Below are positions 45,961 to 56,487 of a stretch of 64,000 nt of DNA, piece by piece. The stretch covers positions 28,411 through 92,410 of the forward strand of contig MNCI01006576.1 in NCBI GenBank assembly GCA_015680685.1, given 5' to 3'. The translations under genes and the position numbers were made by a program. Origin of the DNA: Gnetum montanum (Eukaryota > Streptophyta > Gnetopsida > Gnetales > Gnetaceae). The notes beneath the pieces were generated by a model. It did no database searches and was not told the origin of the DNA. It saw nothing but the letters and a program-made list of their open reading frames with translations. Within the stretch, counting starts at the first letter, position 1; each line of letters begins with the position of its first letter.

Positions 45961-47260
45961 GGAAACATTTTTACTTCAAAGTACAATTTTGGATTTTATT
46001 AGAAAGGGATTGAAAAATGATAAGTTCTTTGCTGAGAAATTTGAAAAGAAGAACCTAGGTCAATTGGAAAATGGATTTAAAATTATTGTTGATGGTTTGC
46101 TACTTTTCAAAGATTGTTTATATGTTCCAGCCAATGCAGAACTTAGAAATTTGGTAATGCAAGAACACCATGAAAAATTTTATACAAGTCATCCAAGGGC
46201 AACAAAAATGCTACATTGAATCAAAAAATAATTTTGGTGGCCTAGAACGAAAAAAGATGTTGCTAAGTTTGTGGCAAGATGTTTAACATGTTAATAAGTT
46301 AAGGGTGAACATCAAGTACTAGCAGGTCTTTTACAACCACACAATATTCCAAAATGGAAATGAGATGAGATTGGAATATATTTTATTGTTGGGTTACCTA
46401 AAATTCTTAGAGGATATGATTTCATAATGGTGATAGTTGATAGGTTGACAAAGTTAGCACATTTCATCAAAGTGAAATCAGATTACAATGCTAAAAGGAT
46501 TGTAGAAATTTATATTCAAGAAATAGTTAGATTGCATGGCATACCTAAGAAAATCATTTCAGACAGGGATCCAAAGTTTACATCTCATTTTTGGCAAGCT
46601 ATCCACAAGCTCTTGGAACAAAACTAAATTTTGTCATAGCCTATCATCCACAAACTGGTGGTTAGGTTGAAAGAACAAATTAGATGGTAGATGATCCTTT
46701 AAGAACTAGTGTATTGGATCATCATAAAACTTGGGTTAAGGTATTGCCTTGGTAGAATTTCCCTACAATAACAACTACCGAAGTAACATTGAAATGGCAC
46801 CTTATGAAGCCTTGTATGGTAGAAAATGTAGAGTTCCTAGCTCTTGGGGTTAGCCTAAGGAAAAATTAATTTTTAGGCCTAAGATGATTTTGGATTTGTA
46901 GCTAAAGGTGAATCAAATTAAAGAGAGACTAAAGCAAGCACAAGATAGACAAAATAGTTATGCAGATAATAGAAGGATGGACCTAGAATTTTCTGTTGGA
47001 GATAACATATTCCTAAAAGTGTAGCCCTTTAAAAATGTGATTAGAGATGTTAAAAGAAACAAATTTAAACCTAGATTTATTGGCCTTTTTGAAGTCTTAG
47101 AGAAAATTGATCTTGTTGGTTATAGAATAACTTTACCTCCTAGTTTATCATCTTTACATAATCTTTTTCATGTTTCTATGTTAAGGAGGTATGTTTATGA
47201 TCCTAAGCATTTTTTGCAATGGGAAAATATTTAGGTCAGCCCAAATCATATCGTCCAAGT
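45960..47260 (+). pseudogene. Integrase, Tekay-like
   Basis: HHCC region HHEKFYTSHPRATKMLH ... ARCLTC (46170-46295). Core: VDRLTKLAHFIKVKSDYNAK (46433) with the first Asp nearby, and SDRDPKFTSHFWQAIHK (second Asp). The C-terminal GPY/F-like segment FIGLFEVLEKIDLVGYRITL (47073) is followed by LHNLFHVSMLRRYV and VYDPKHF. Stops break it at least six times. Confidence 0.8.
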
Positions 47261-47433
47261 TCAACCAATCTAGATTAGAAACCAAAGGGAGATCAATCTC
47301 AGGCATCGTACATGAAACACCACCAATTTCAGCTTAATACTTTGAATAGAAATTTATTTCTCCGCGATTCAAGGATGGAAGCCCAATTAAAGCAAAGCTA
47401 ACACAAGCAACAGGTTGGCAGCCATGATTTGGA

Positions 47434-47582
47434 TTATTCAGGTGGGAGCCTGAAGCCATTGTTGATGATTCCTTGGATGTCTTCATCGCTGGTTCCATGG
47501 AACAGCATCTGCGAGGGGGGGGCGTAAGATTGAGCCAATCTCTGTCGCCTCACTTTTGTTTCTCTATCTCTTCTGTGCCAAT
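47434..47582 (-). pseudogene. Antisense exon-like fragment with PARP-type motif, 5' LTR copy
   Basis: On the minus strand TTTTTGTATTGCAG is a consensus splice acceptor; the exon-like piece after it codes HRRDRETKVRRQRLAQSYAP and then MLFHGTSDEDIQGIINNGF, which matches the HGTS...I...GF signature of PARP-type ADP-ribosyltransferases. It ends in a stop at 47434. In the 3' LTR copy (54934-55182) one C fewer in the G/C run shifts the frame so the motif is lost. Probably a captured host exon; it covers only a tip of the domain and cannot be active. Confidence 0.4.
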
Positions 47583-47697
47583 CTGCAATACAAAAACAGA
47601 TCACTACTGACGCTGTTTCGGAGAAACACGGCTTCTCTGCACACAAAGTTTAGCATTTTCTCGCTTCCAAAACCAAGCAGCAGAAGCGACAGCGACA

Positions 47698-48210
47698 ATG
47701 CGGGCCGCGAATTCTGTAATTCTCATCATTTCCTACATCATCGGAGCTGCGATTGCGGCAGCTCCGGCATCCGCCCTGTCTCAGCCTCCGACGGGTTCGG
47801 CGTCCAAGGCCAAGAGTCCATCTGCTGCGTTGGCCTCGTCTCCGTCAGCCATGACTGAGCCTCCGAAAGCTTCTTCTTCTTCTTCTTCTGCTAGTCCTCT
47901 TGCGTCTGCGTTGAAGGCCTCCAATGAAATCTCAGCCCCGACGAAACCTCCGACAGCAAAGGCCCCCACGTCGAAGAATCCTACTCCGGCACAGCCTCCG
48001 ATTGCCAAATCTCAGGCACAGTCTCCCACTAAGAGGCCGCGTATGAGGAGGGAAGTTGCAAAGATGTTGCCACGTTACTATCCTACGCTTGCAGCGTTGC
48101 TCTTCCTCCTGTTTGCCACGTTGCTGCTGTTTTCTGTTTACCGCATTGCCCCTCCCTGCGTGCCTGCTATTTCTTTGTTGTTTCCTCCGCTGCAGCCATC
48201 GCGTTGCTGA
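47698..48210 (+). CDS. Arabinogalactan-protein-like ORF in the LTR (5' copy)
   Basis: 170 codons, ATG at 47698. The N-terminus SVILIISYIIGAAIAAAPAS looks like a signal peptide with an AxA-type cleavage site. Then about 85 residues rich in Ala, Pro, Ser, Thr and Lys with many AP, SP, TP and PP pairs, as in classical or Lys-rich AGPs. A basic KRPRMRREVAK patch follows and then LAALLFLLFATLLLFSV, a hydrophobic segment placed like a GPI signal or membrane anchor. The frame is GC-rich and lies in U3, upstream of the LTR promoter. It may be a captured host gene piece or a chance frame; expression is unknown. Confidence 0.4.
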   Translation: MRAANSVILIISYIIGAAIAAAPASALSQPPTGSASKAKSPSAALASSPSAMTEPPKASSSSSSASPLASALKASNEISAPTKPPTAKAPTSKNPTPAQPPIAKSQAQSPTKRPRMRREVAKMLPRYYPTLAALLFLLFATLLLFSVYRIAPPCVPAISLLFPPLQPSRC

Positions 48211-49496
48211 TTGTGCCACGTTTCTGCTCCTGCCACGCCACCTTGCTTCACGTCTGCCGCCCCAGCATCGCTGTCCTCCGCCGACTGCCACGCACCTCAC
48301 GCACAGAACGCTGCCACCGCTGTTTTCTCCCTGCACTGCCTCTGCCTGCGACGTTGTTTTCCATGCTGCCTCCTGTGCTTCCCGACGCTGCCACCTCACT
48401 ATCTTCTACTGCCGCCCCTGCTGTTCCCTCTGCTGCCGTTGTTTCCTCCTTGCTGTCACTATACTCGCGCCGCCTCCGTGCTCCCGCGGACTCCACATCA
48501 CTGCAAACACCACCAGGCATCACCGGCTACCATCCTCCCCGATGATTAAAAATTTTTCTTTACCAAACATTGGAAAATTCCAATTTTCCAGCCCATTAAC
48601 GTGGACAACAAAATAATAATAATTTTTTTTAATCAAGGGAGCCGTCGCCACTGGACGTCTTTTCAAAATTTTCCTAAAGTTTTATCAATTGAGGGCTTGT
48701 ATTTCTAAATTTTTTGTATTTTTGTGGGTTGAAATGACCCATAAGTTGTAAATTACATTGAACCTAGTCAAGGAAGGCAAAATTGCCAACACACATCCAA
48801 CTCATGTACAACTTTCCAGCATGGATACATTGAACCTAGTCAAAGCAAACCCTAGTCCAACCCTATCAAGACCCTACCAATTCACACAAATTGAAGAAGA
48901 AAAAAGAACAGAAAGGCAAGAGAAGCAAAGCAAAAAGCAGCAAGAAGGAGAAGAAGATTGAGAGAGGCAAAGATTGGAGAAATTGGTGATTCCGAAGGAG
49001 GAAAGAACTTGCAATTCTTGGGCGCTTGGCACATCTGACTTTTGGCTTTCAAATTCTTCTCACATCGTCGCATCATATCCTTCCAGGGCTAGGCGTTTGA
49101 CTTGCCATTCACACTTGTGCAACTACGCTTTGACCGGTGCACATTTTTTTTAAAACAATATAATACAGTTTCATTATTGCCTCCCATTTACATTGTTTAG
49201 TTCTGTTTAATGCTTTACAAATACAACTTTGTTCATGCTTCATTCATAATTCAGTACGCTTTATTTACATTTCGTATCGTCGTTTGCATCCTGTTTACGA
49301 TAACCCCAGTGTTAGCCGTAGCTTACGCTCGGGGAAGTCCTTGGTTGATTTGTGTGCAAACCATCCAAGGCACTCTGCCTTCGTTCCCTTTTCCAACTTG
49401 CCCTCAAGCGAAGGCAGGGTCAGCTGTGCCTGCCCAACGATCTCTCGGTGTCTGTTTCCCTTCCATCCTTACACCGACAATTTAGGTCAGTACAGT

Positions 49497-49513
49497 TTTT
49501 GGCGCTAGAAGGA
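49497..49513 (+). other. Primer-binding site (GGCGCTAGAAGG type)
   Basis: TTTTTGGCGCTAGAAGGAGG follows two bases after the LTR end. The TGGCGC opening is common to plant Ty3/gypsy primer sites; I do not assign the tRNA. Confidence 0.65.
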
Positions 49514-49593
49514 GGGCCACTTTCTTGTTATTAATCAAAGTCTCACTACCTATCAAAAATCCATTCATCTATCCAAGTCCATTCACGTTTATC

Positions 49594-52500
49594 ATGGAAT
49601 CTTTCCAAGTCAACCCAGTAACACTACCAATTGCTTCAAACCCTATGACTGCTACGGAATCCATAACCGTCACTGAACACATAAATCCCCAAGGCCCTAC
49701 ACGCCAATCCCTCAGGCTATAAGGCAAAGGCCCCATTCATGCAACTCTTACACCTGAACAATATAATTTTATCTATGTCAAAATCCAAGCCAACCTACCC
49801 ATTGATCGTATNAGCCCCCATGCCCACACAAACCTATTATCCCATCCTTTCCTAGAAGAAAATATGTTTCCTTCTTCATCCACAAACATTCAAGCACATG
49901 TTCCCCATTCCATCCCTATCTTCTCCGTGCTCAATAACATTCACTCTGATGCGTCCACTTCCATCATTCCTCCACCAATACAGTCCCAACAACTCCCCCA
50001 AACTAATGCAGGGTCAATCTTCCAACCTCAAGTAATTGGAACACCGTCAGTCATACCAGCTTCCACATCCACCCATTACATACCCCAGATGCAAATTCAT
50101 AGGGCACCATTGATTACTCCTACCCAACATGTTCAAGGTGTTGCCTCACAACATATGGCTGGGCAGTGGGTTCCACTAGTAGTCTCAGTCCCGAATACCA
50201 TCCCACCTCAACAAATGTTAGCCCAACAACCTGCTTTTCCACAAACAATGCAACAATCAAACCATTATCATCCATAATCAACTCAATCCATTGGTTTGCC
50301 TACCGCCCAAGAATGGGCGGACACACAAAAAATGATGCACTCGTTGGTAGAAGAACTAAAACGCCTTAAAACTTTCAACAATGAGGAAGTCAAGGTACTA
50401 GATTTCTATCAAGATGACCCAATTGACCCCTCAGTTCCACCCTTGACCTTGCCAAAAGGAGTCTCATTACCTCAACTGACCAAGTACAATGGAGAAGGGG
50501 ACCCAAATGCCCATCTAGTAACATTTAGAACCGAAAGCCTTTTACTTCAAGCATGGCCCCATGTAATCTTGCGAGTGTTTGCAATGTCCTTAACCGGAAA
50601 AGCCTTAGACTGGTACCGATCTCTACCTCGTAGCTCCATATCTTCTTTAGAGAATTTGTTGCATCAATTTGTCACCCGTTTCAAATACAATCTAAAACCT
50701 GAAGCCACATTAGATAGCTTGATTCAAATTAAACAAGCGCCATTAGAGCCAGCACAGAAATTTATCCAAAGGTGGAGTGCAGCCTTAAACGAACTTCATG
50801 AACCTATCCCCGAAACATATTTACTCACTATCCTTAAATCAGCCGTAAATGACTTTATTAAATCAAAACTTTATTACCTAAAAGCCCGCACATTGAGCCA
50901 GGCATTTGTACAAATCAAAGACATAGAAGAAGCAGCACAAACAAGTAATGACCCAGCCTACTCAGCCTTTAGAAGCCAACACATAAGGAAAGATAAACCC
51001 AAAACAATGGTAGCAGCAGTGGCTGAGGGAAAACAACCCACTATCCTAAACAACTATGAAAGAACAGCACCCACTCATACACCTGAAAGCTCCTCAAATA
51101 GAAATAACAACATAGGTCATGCACGTACCTTCGAAAGAAAAGACCCTACTCAGTACACACCATTGCCCATGAAGCCTTCACAAATGCTTGAACAACTTCT
51201 AAAGGCTGGGTTAATTCAACATAAACAAATGTCTCCTGCGGCCTCACAAAGACATGATCGCTTTTGCGAATTGGCCAAAAATCCAGCCTTAGCAACACCC
51301 AACGAACCCCCTATCCCAAAAGGCTTTAGGTTGGATAGGTTTTGTGAGTATCATCAACGGTGTGGTCATGGGACTGATTACTGCTATGCATTGAAGCAAG
51401 ACATACAACGCATGATAGATGGGGGTGAAGTAGCATTCGACGAGACAAACCCAGTAAGGCCCCAAAATCAATCCATGGGAGTCTATAAAGATCCTCTCAA
51501 TACCAAAATCAACGATGCCCCATATGTGATTAATACTATCCATATGGAAAATAGACAAGACATCCCACGAAGACCTTTTGTGATTCGGAGGCCTTCAGAA
51601 AACGTCCCTACCCCAACATCTCCTCAAATCCCTTTTACCACACGCACATTCCCCACACCATCAAAACCATTCATCATCCGCATACCTCCTTCATTTGCCA
51701 CCACAACAAACACACCATCTAAAAACCGACCCATTCCCTTTGTGATCCAAGTGCCAAAACACTCTGGCACACAAACCATCTCCACTTCTCGACGACCTGC
51801 GCGAGAACGTCTTGCCGATAGGCTAATAAGAGAGCACTTAGAAAGAGAAAAAAAAGAGCACATGGAGTGAGAAAACCATAGACATGAATTAGGTCTGCCA
51901 AAGCCTACACCGCTAAGCACCGTTCCCATGAGTTCATCCGTTAATGACCCTAGTACAAGTCATATCCCAAACCCAACATTCTCAACTACTAATGTAAGAA
52001 CCCCTCCACGAGAAATACAAATACTAGGTCAAATGGACCGAATCTCTACAGATAAGAATGTCCCAAATGGTAAAGACCTAGCTAATGCATTGACCCAGGT
52101 CACGCAAGCCTTAAAACAAAAGAATACTTCTTTAAGTTTGTATGACCTAGTAATGACTTCACCAGTACATCGAGAGGCTCTCGTATGAATGCTAACTTCA
52201 ATTCCTGTTAGTGAGGATCTCCCTGCAGACGAAACATCCATTTATGCGGTATTATCCCCACAACTTCAGGAATCAAAGACCACATCCTTAGAATTCCATG
52301 TTAAGGACATTAAGCTAGATGAGAAAACAAGCGAAATAACCACAGCCCCTATGTTCATAACAATACAGGTTGATAATTTCAAAATACGTAGGGTGCATGT
52401 TGATGATGGTGCAGCAACAAATGTAATACCTTTTTCCATCATTGAAAAATTGGGACTCACTGAACAAATACAACCTACAACAACCTCTTTTTTGAGATCC

Positions 52501-53025
52501 TTCAGTGGTTCCCGTGTAGGAGTAAAAGGCATGGTCACCTTAGATTTCATAGCTGGAAACTAATTCCCTACATCAGCTGAATTCATAGTGGTTGATGAAA
52601 TGCCAGGGTTTAATCTGATCCTAGGACGTCCTTGGCTAGCTCAACTTAAAGCCATATCTTCACCAATCCATCAGGAGATACATCTACCTTACGAGGGTGG
52701 TGAGATCATCATACATGGGGATACAACATCATCAATCATTTCCTCATGCCTTGAGGTGGATCAAGGTTCAGAAATTGAGTTCATTAAACCTAAACAAGAA
52801 ACCATAGACATACATCAAAATGCGAACCCAACATTAATTCACAACACAACTAGCACTGAAGAAACACAAGAAGACACAGACATAGGAGCCATTCCTACTG
52901 ATATCTCTTGGTCGGAACTACCCTTTGACATCATCGATGAAGGGGAAGGTGAGTATAAGATCATACCCATACACCCAGCCCCACACATTAAGCTACAAAA
53001 GATCAAGAGACAACTCAACAACTAG
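49594..53025 (+). pseudogene. gag-protease polyprotein, Tat-like, one frame with five stops
   Basis: One frame from ATG 49594 to the stop at 53023-53025, about 1140 codons, broken only by stops at about 49720, 50275, 51868, 52186 and 52561 (three look like CGA or CAA to TGA or TAA changes). There are no frameshifts. The longest open part (50296-51870, 524 codons) has the gag core LPQLTKYNGEGDPNAHLVTF and GKALDWYRSLPRSSISS, the Tat-type zinc motif CEYHQRCGHGTDYCYALKQD (51343) and a Pro/Thr-rich tail. Protease: VHVDDGAATNVIP at 52399 and FNLILGRPWL (52609). The catalytic motif is DDGA, not DTGA or DSGA. No RT follows. Confidence 0.85.
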
Positions 53026-53042
53026 AACAAATGACACAAATA

Positions 53043-53924
53043 GTCCGAAATGACGTTAAACTACGAACTGTCCGAAATGACGTTAAACTACAACAAGTCC
53101 GCAATGACATTAAACTAGCCACGGTCAGAAATGGCCGGTTCCATTTAAAACTTCTTGAAAACGTTACTACCTTTGGCCCACCATGGCATAAAACTGGTAA
53201 TCCTTTCTTTAACAACAGATACAACAATCCATCAAGACTTTAAACTGATATACCAAGCCCGAAAGGGCTTTAAACTAGAGCCAACAAATCACATATTTAC
53301 AAACTCTCATCATCTTACACCGAATTTCCACTTACAAGTTAAAAGTTACAATTTAGATTCATGCACGGTTGTTGCCTTCTTTTTCAAACTTACATCTAGT
53401 TGCACACATATACTCTAGAAAACAAAGAAAAACAATAAAAAACATAAAACTACAAAAAATACATGGCCCGAAAAGGCCTTAAACTAGCATACGGCCCAGA
53501 ACGGCATAAAACTATCACTTTTTGCATTGCTTTCTTTCATTCATACATTCTAACTCTATGTACGGCAGGTGTTGCTTGATGTTGTTTTCTTCCTAGTTGA
53601 TTTTTGCAGGATCTCGCAAGGACACAGCATGACCATGCATGCAGCATCATACTTTACACGAGCAAGGTAAGCATCAGTCCTGGATCATGACTTAAAACTG
53701 ATACCACAAAGTTCTGTCCGGTATGACACTAAACTGCTACATCTGTCCGCCATGACATGAAACTAGCATCCAGAGTCCACTAAGACTATAAACTAGTTTG
53801 CCTCTTCATAGTCTGCTATGACTATAAACTAGCAATGCACCGTCTGCTACGACGCTAAATTGACACTGTCCAAGGGGTTATGACGTGAAACTAACCCACG
53901 ACAGTCCATTAAGACTATAAACTG
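53043..53924 (+). repeat. Array of about 17 short inverted repeats followed by TAAACT boxes
   Basis: Each unit has GTC or GCC, six bases, then GAC or GGC, and after zero to two bases TAAACT (sometimes TAAAACT or GAAACT). Starts of the central stem: 53043, 53070, 53097, 53124, 53176, 53227, 53256, 53465, 53493, 53676, 53715, 53744, 53774, 53810, 53841, 53868, 53903. The first four are exactly 27 bases apart, later ones mostly 27-39. Outer stem bases change in pairs: AGTC/GACT, TGTC/GACA, CGTC/GACG, GGCC/GGCC, AAGCCC/GGGCTT. The unit at 53227 has lost a pair. The spacing does not keep a reading frame beyond the first four. Confidence 0.8.
53610..53666 (+). other. Possible 57-base micro-exon
   Basis: TGATTTTTGCAG precedes 53610 and CAAG|GTAAGC follows 53666, both good splice consensus. 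The piece is a multiple of three. It lies in a gap of the inverted-repeat array. No protein family recognised. Confidence 0.3.
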
Positions 53925-54156
53925 GCGACATCATCGATGACCAGGCAAAAATTGGAAAAGATATATTTTTGCAGTTGGCTGTTCCTGTTCCACAGAGACT
54001 TGTTGCATGATTCATCCCATGGGGCCTAATGAAACTGATGTTGTTCATGATTTTGTTTTCTTTGAAAGCTGCACGTGATGACTCCATCTCCTTGTTTAAA
54101 GTGTTTAGCTAACTTCTTCATTTGTGGTTTTCTTGTCTTCTTGGAGTTGTGTTTGC

Positions 54157-54912
54157 NNNNNNNNNNNNNNNNNNNNNNNNNNNNNNNNNNNNNNNNNNNN
54201 NNNNNNNNNNNNNNNNNNNNNNNNNNNNNNNNNNNNNNNNNNNNNNNNNNNNNNNNNNNNNNNNNNNNNNNNNNNNNNNNNNNNNNNNNNNNNNNNNNNN
54301 NNNNNNNNNNNNNNNNNNNNNNNNNNNNNNNNNNNNNNNNNNNNNNNNNNNNNNNNNNNNNNNNNNNNNNNNNNNNNNNNNNNNNNNNNNNNNNNNNNNN
54401 NNNNNNNNNNNNNNNNNNNNNNNNNNNNNNNNNNNNNNNNNNNNNNNNNNNNNNNNNNNNNNNNNNNNNNNNNNNNNNNNNNNNNNNNNNNNNNNNNNNN
54501 NNNNNNNNNNNNNNNNNNNNNNNNNNNNNNNNNNNNNNNNNNNNNNNNNNNNNNNNNNNNNNNNNNNNNNNNNNNNNNNNNNNNNNNNNNNNNNNNNNNN
54601 NNNNNNNNNNNNNNNNNNNNNNNNNNNNNNNNNNNNNNNNNNNNNNNNNNNNNNNNNNNNNNNNNNNNNNNNNNNNNNNNNNNNNNNNNNNNNNNNNNNN
54701 NNNNNNNNNNNNNNNNNNNNNNNNNNNNNNNNNNNNNNNNNNNNNNNNNNNNNNNNNNNNNNNNNNNNNNNNNNNNNNNNNNNNNNNNNNNNNNNNNNNN
54801 NNNNNNNNNNNNNNNNNNNNNNNNNNNNNNNNNNNNNNNNNNNNNNNNNNNNNNNNNNNNNNNNNNNNNNNNNNNNNNNNNNNNNNNNNNNNNNNNNNNN
54901 NNNNNNNNNNNN
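54157..54912. other. Assembly gap (756 N)
   Basis: Undetermined bases between the inverted-repeat array and the 3' LTR; open frames reported across it would be artefacts. Confidence 0.99.
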
Positions 54913-55296
54913 TGAAACACCACCAATTTCAGCTTAATACTTTGAATAGAAATTTATTTCTTTGCGATTCAAGGATGGAAGCCCAATTAAAGCAAAGCTA
55001 ACACAAGCAGCAGGTTGGCAGCCATGATTTGGATTATTCAGGTGGGAGCCTGAAGCCGTTGTTGATGATTCCTTGGATGTCTTCATCGCTGGTTCCATGG
55101 AACAGCATCTGCGAGGGGGGGCGTAAGATTGAGCCAATCTCTGTCGCCTCGCTTTTGTTTCTCTATCTCTTCTGTGCCAATCTGCAATACAAAAATAGAT
55201 CACTACTGACGCTGTTTCGAAGAAACTCGGCTTCTCTGCACACAAAGTTCAGCATTTTCTCGCTTCCGAAACCAAGCAGCAGAAGTGACAGCGACA

Positions 55297-55806
55297 ATGC
55301 GGGCCGCGACTTCTACAATTCTCATCATTTCCTACATCGTCGGAGCTGTGATCGCGGCAGCTCCGGCATCCGCCCCATCTCAACCTCCGGCGGGTTCGGC
55401 GTCCAAGGCCGAGAGTCCATCTGCTGCGTTGACCTCGTCTCTGTCAGCCATGACTGAGCCTCCGAAAGCTTCTTCTTCTTCTTCTGCCAGTTCTCTTGCA
55501 TCTGCGTCGAAGGCCTCCGATGAAATCTCAGCCCCGGCAAAACCTCTGGCAGCAAAGGCCCCCACGTCGAAGAATCCTACTCCGGCACAGCCTTCGACTG
55601 CCAAATCTCTGGCACAGTCTCCCACTAAGAGGCCACGTATGAGGAGGGAAGTTGCAGAGATGTTGCCACGTTACTATCCTACGCCTGCAGCGTTGCTCTT
55701 CCTCCTGTTTTCCATGTTGCTACTGTTTTCTGTTTACCACATTGCCCCTCCCTGTGTGCCTGCTATTTCTTTGCTGTTTCCTCCACTGCAGCCGCTGCAT
55801 TGCTGA
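55297..55806 (+). CDS. Arabinogalactan-protein-like ORF in the LTR (3' copy)
   Basis: 169 codons from ATG 55297, same layout as the copy at 47698: signal-peptide-like TILIISYIVGAVIAAAPAS, an Ala/Pro/Ser/Thr/Lys-rich middle, KRPRMRREVAE and the hydrophobic LLFLLFSMLLLFSVYH. A GTG at 55285 would add four residues but the ATG is preferred because it is shared by both copies. The frame is open in both LTRs despite scattered substitutions, one of them a codon-length deletion in the serine run. Confidence 0.4.
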   Translation: MRAATSTILIISYIVGAVIAAAPASAPSQPPAGSASKAESPSAALTSSLSAMTEPPKASSSSSASSLASASKASDEISAPAKPLAAKAPTSKNPTPAQPSTAKSLAQSPTKRPRMRREVAEMLPRYYPTPAALLFLLFSMLLLFSVYHIAPPCVPAISLLFPPLQPLHC

Positions 55807-56479
55807 TTGTGCCACGTTTCTGCTCCTGCCACGCCACCTTGCTTCGCGTCTGCCGCCCCAGCATCATTGTCCTCCGTTGACTGCCGCGCACCTCACGCAC
55901 AAAACACTGCCACCGTTGTTTTCTCCTTGCACTGCCTCTGCCTGCGATGCTATTTTCCGTGCTGCCTCCTGCCTCCTATGCTTCCCGATGCTGCCACCTC
56001 GCTATCTTCTGCTGCCGCCCCTGCTGTTCCCTCTGCTGCCGCTGTTTCCTCCTTGCTGTCACTATACTCACGCCGCCTTCGTGCTCCCGCAGACTCCACA
56101 TCACTACGGACACCACCAGGCATCACCGGCTACCATCCTCCTCGATGATTAAAAATTTTTCTTTACCAAACATTGGAAAATTCCAATTTTCCAGCCCATT
56201 AACGTGGACAACAAAAAAATAATAATTTTTTTTAATCAAGGGAGCCGCCACCGCTGGACATCTTTTCAAAATTTTCCTAAAGTTTTATCAATTGAGGGCT
56301 TGTATTTCTAAATTTTTTGTATTTTTATGGGCTGAAATGACCCATAAGTTGTAAAATACATTGAGCCTAGTCAAGGAAGGCAAAATTGCCAACACACATC
56401 CAACTCATGTACAACTTTCCAGCATGGATACATTGAACCTGGTCAAAGCAAACCCTAGCCAAAAACCCTAGCCCAACCC

Positions 56480-56487
56480 TATAAATA
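56480..56487 (+). promoter_or_regulatory. LTR TATA box of the nested element
   Basis: CCCTATAAATACCC; the transcript would start a few tens of bases downstream, leaving the AGP-like frame in U3. The 5' LTR copy has lost this box. Confidence 0.65.

Larger units (their letters stand above)
47313..49494 (+). repeat. 5' LTR of the nested Tat-like element
   Basis: TGAAACACC start, CAGTACA end. A GC-rich segment (47690-48540) stands out from the AT-rich window and carries an open frame. The TATA box of the 3' LTR (56480) is changed here to TATCAAGA (48864-48871). Confidence 0.9.

Noticed and set aside
48056-48616. Several overlapping Cys/Pro/Ser-rich frames on both strands after the AGP-like ORF
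   Set aside because: They arise from a pyrimidine-rich, GC-rich stretch; codon content is driven by composition and the frames are not kept in the same form in the other LTR.
53031-53243. Nine-residue protein repeat VRNDVKL in one frame of the hairpin array
   Set aside because: Only the first three or four units keep a 27-base period; later units have 28-39-base spacing and stops, so the conservation is at nucleotide level.
54075-55001. Open frames of 260-308 codons across 54157-54912
   Set aside because: They consist of undetermined bases; the frame is an artefact of the gap.
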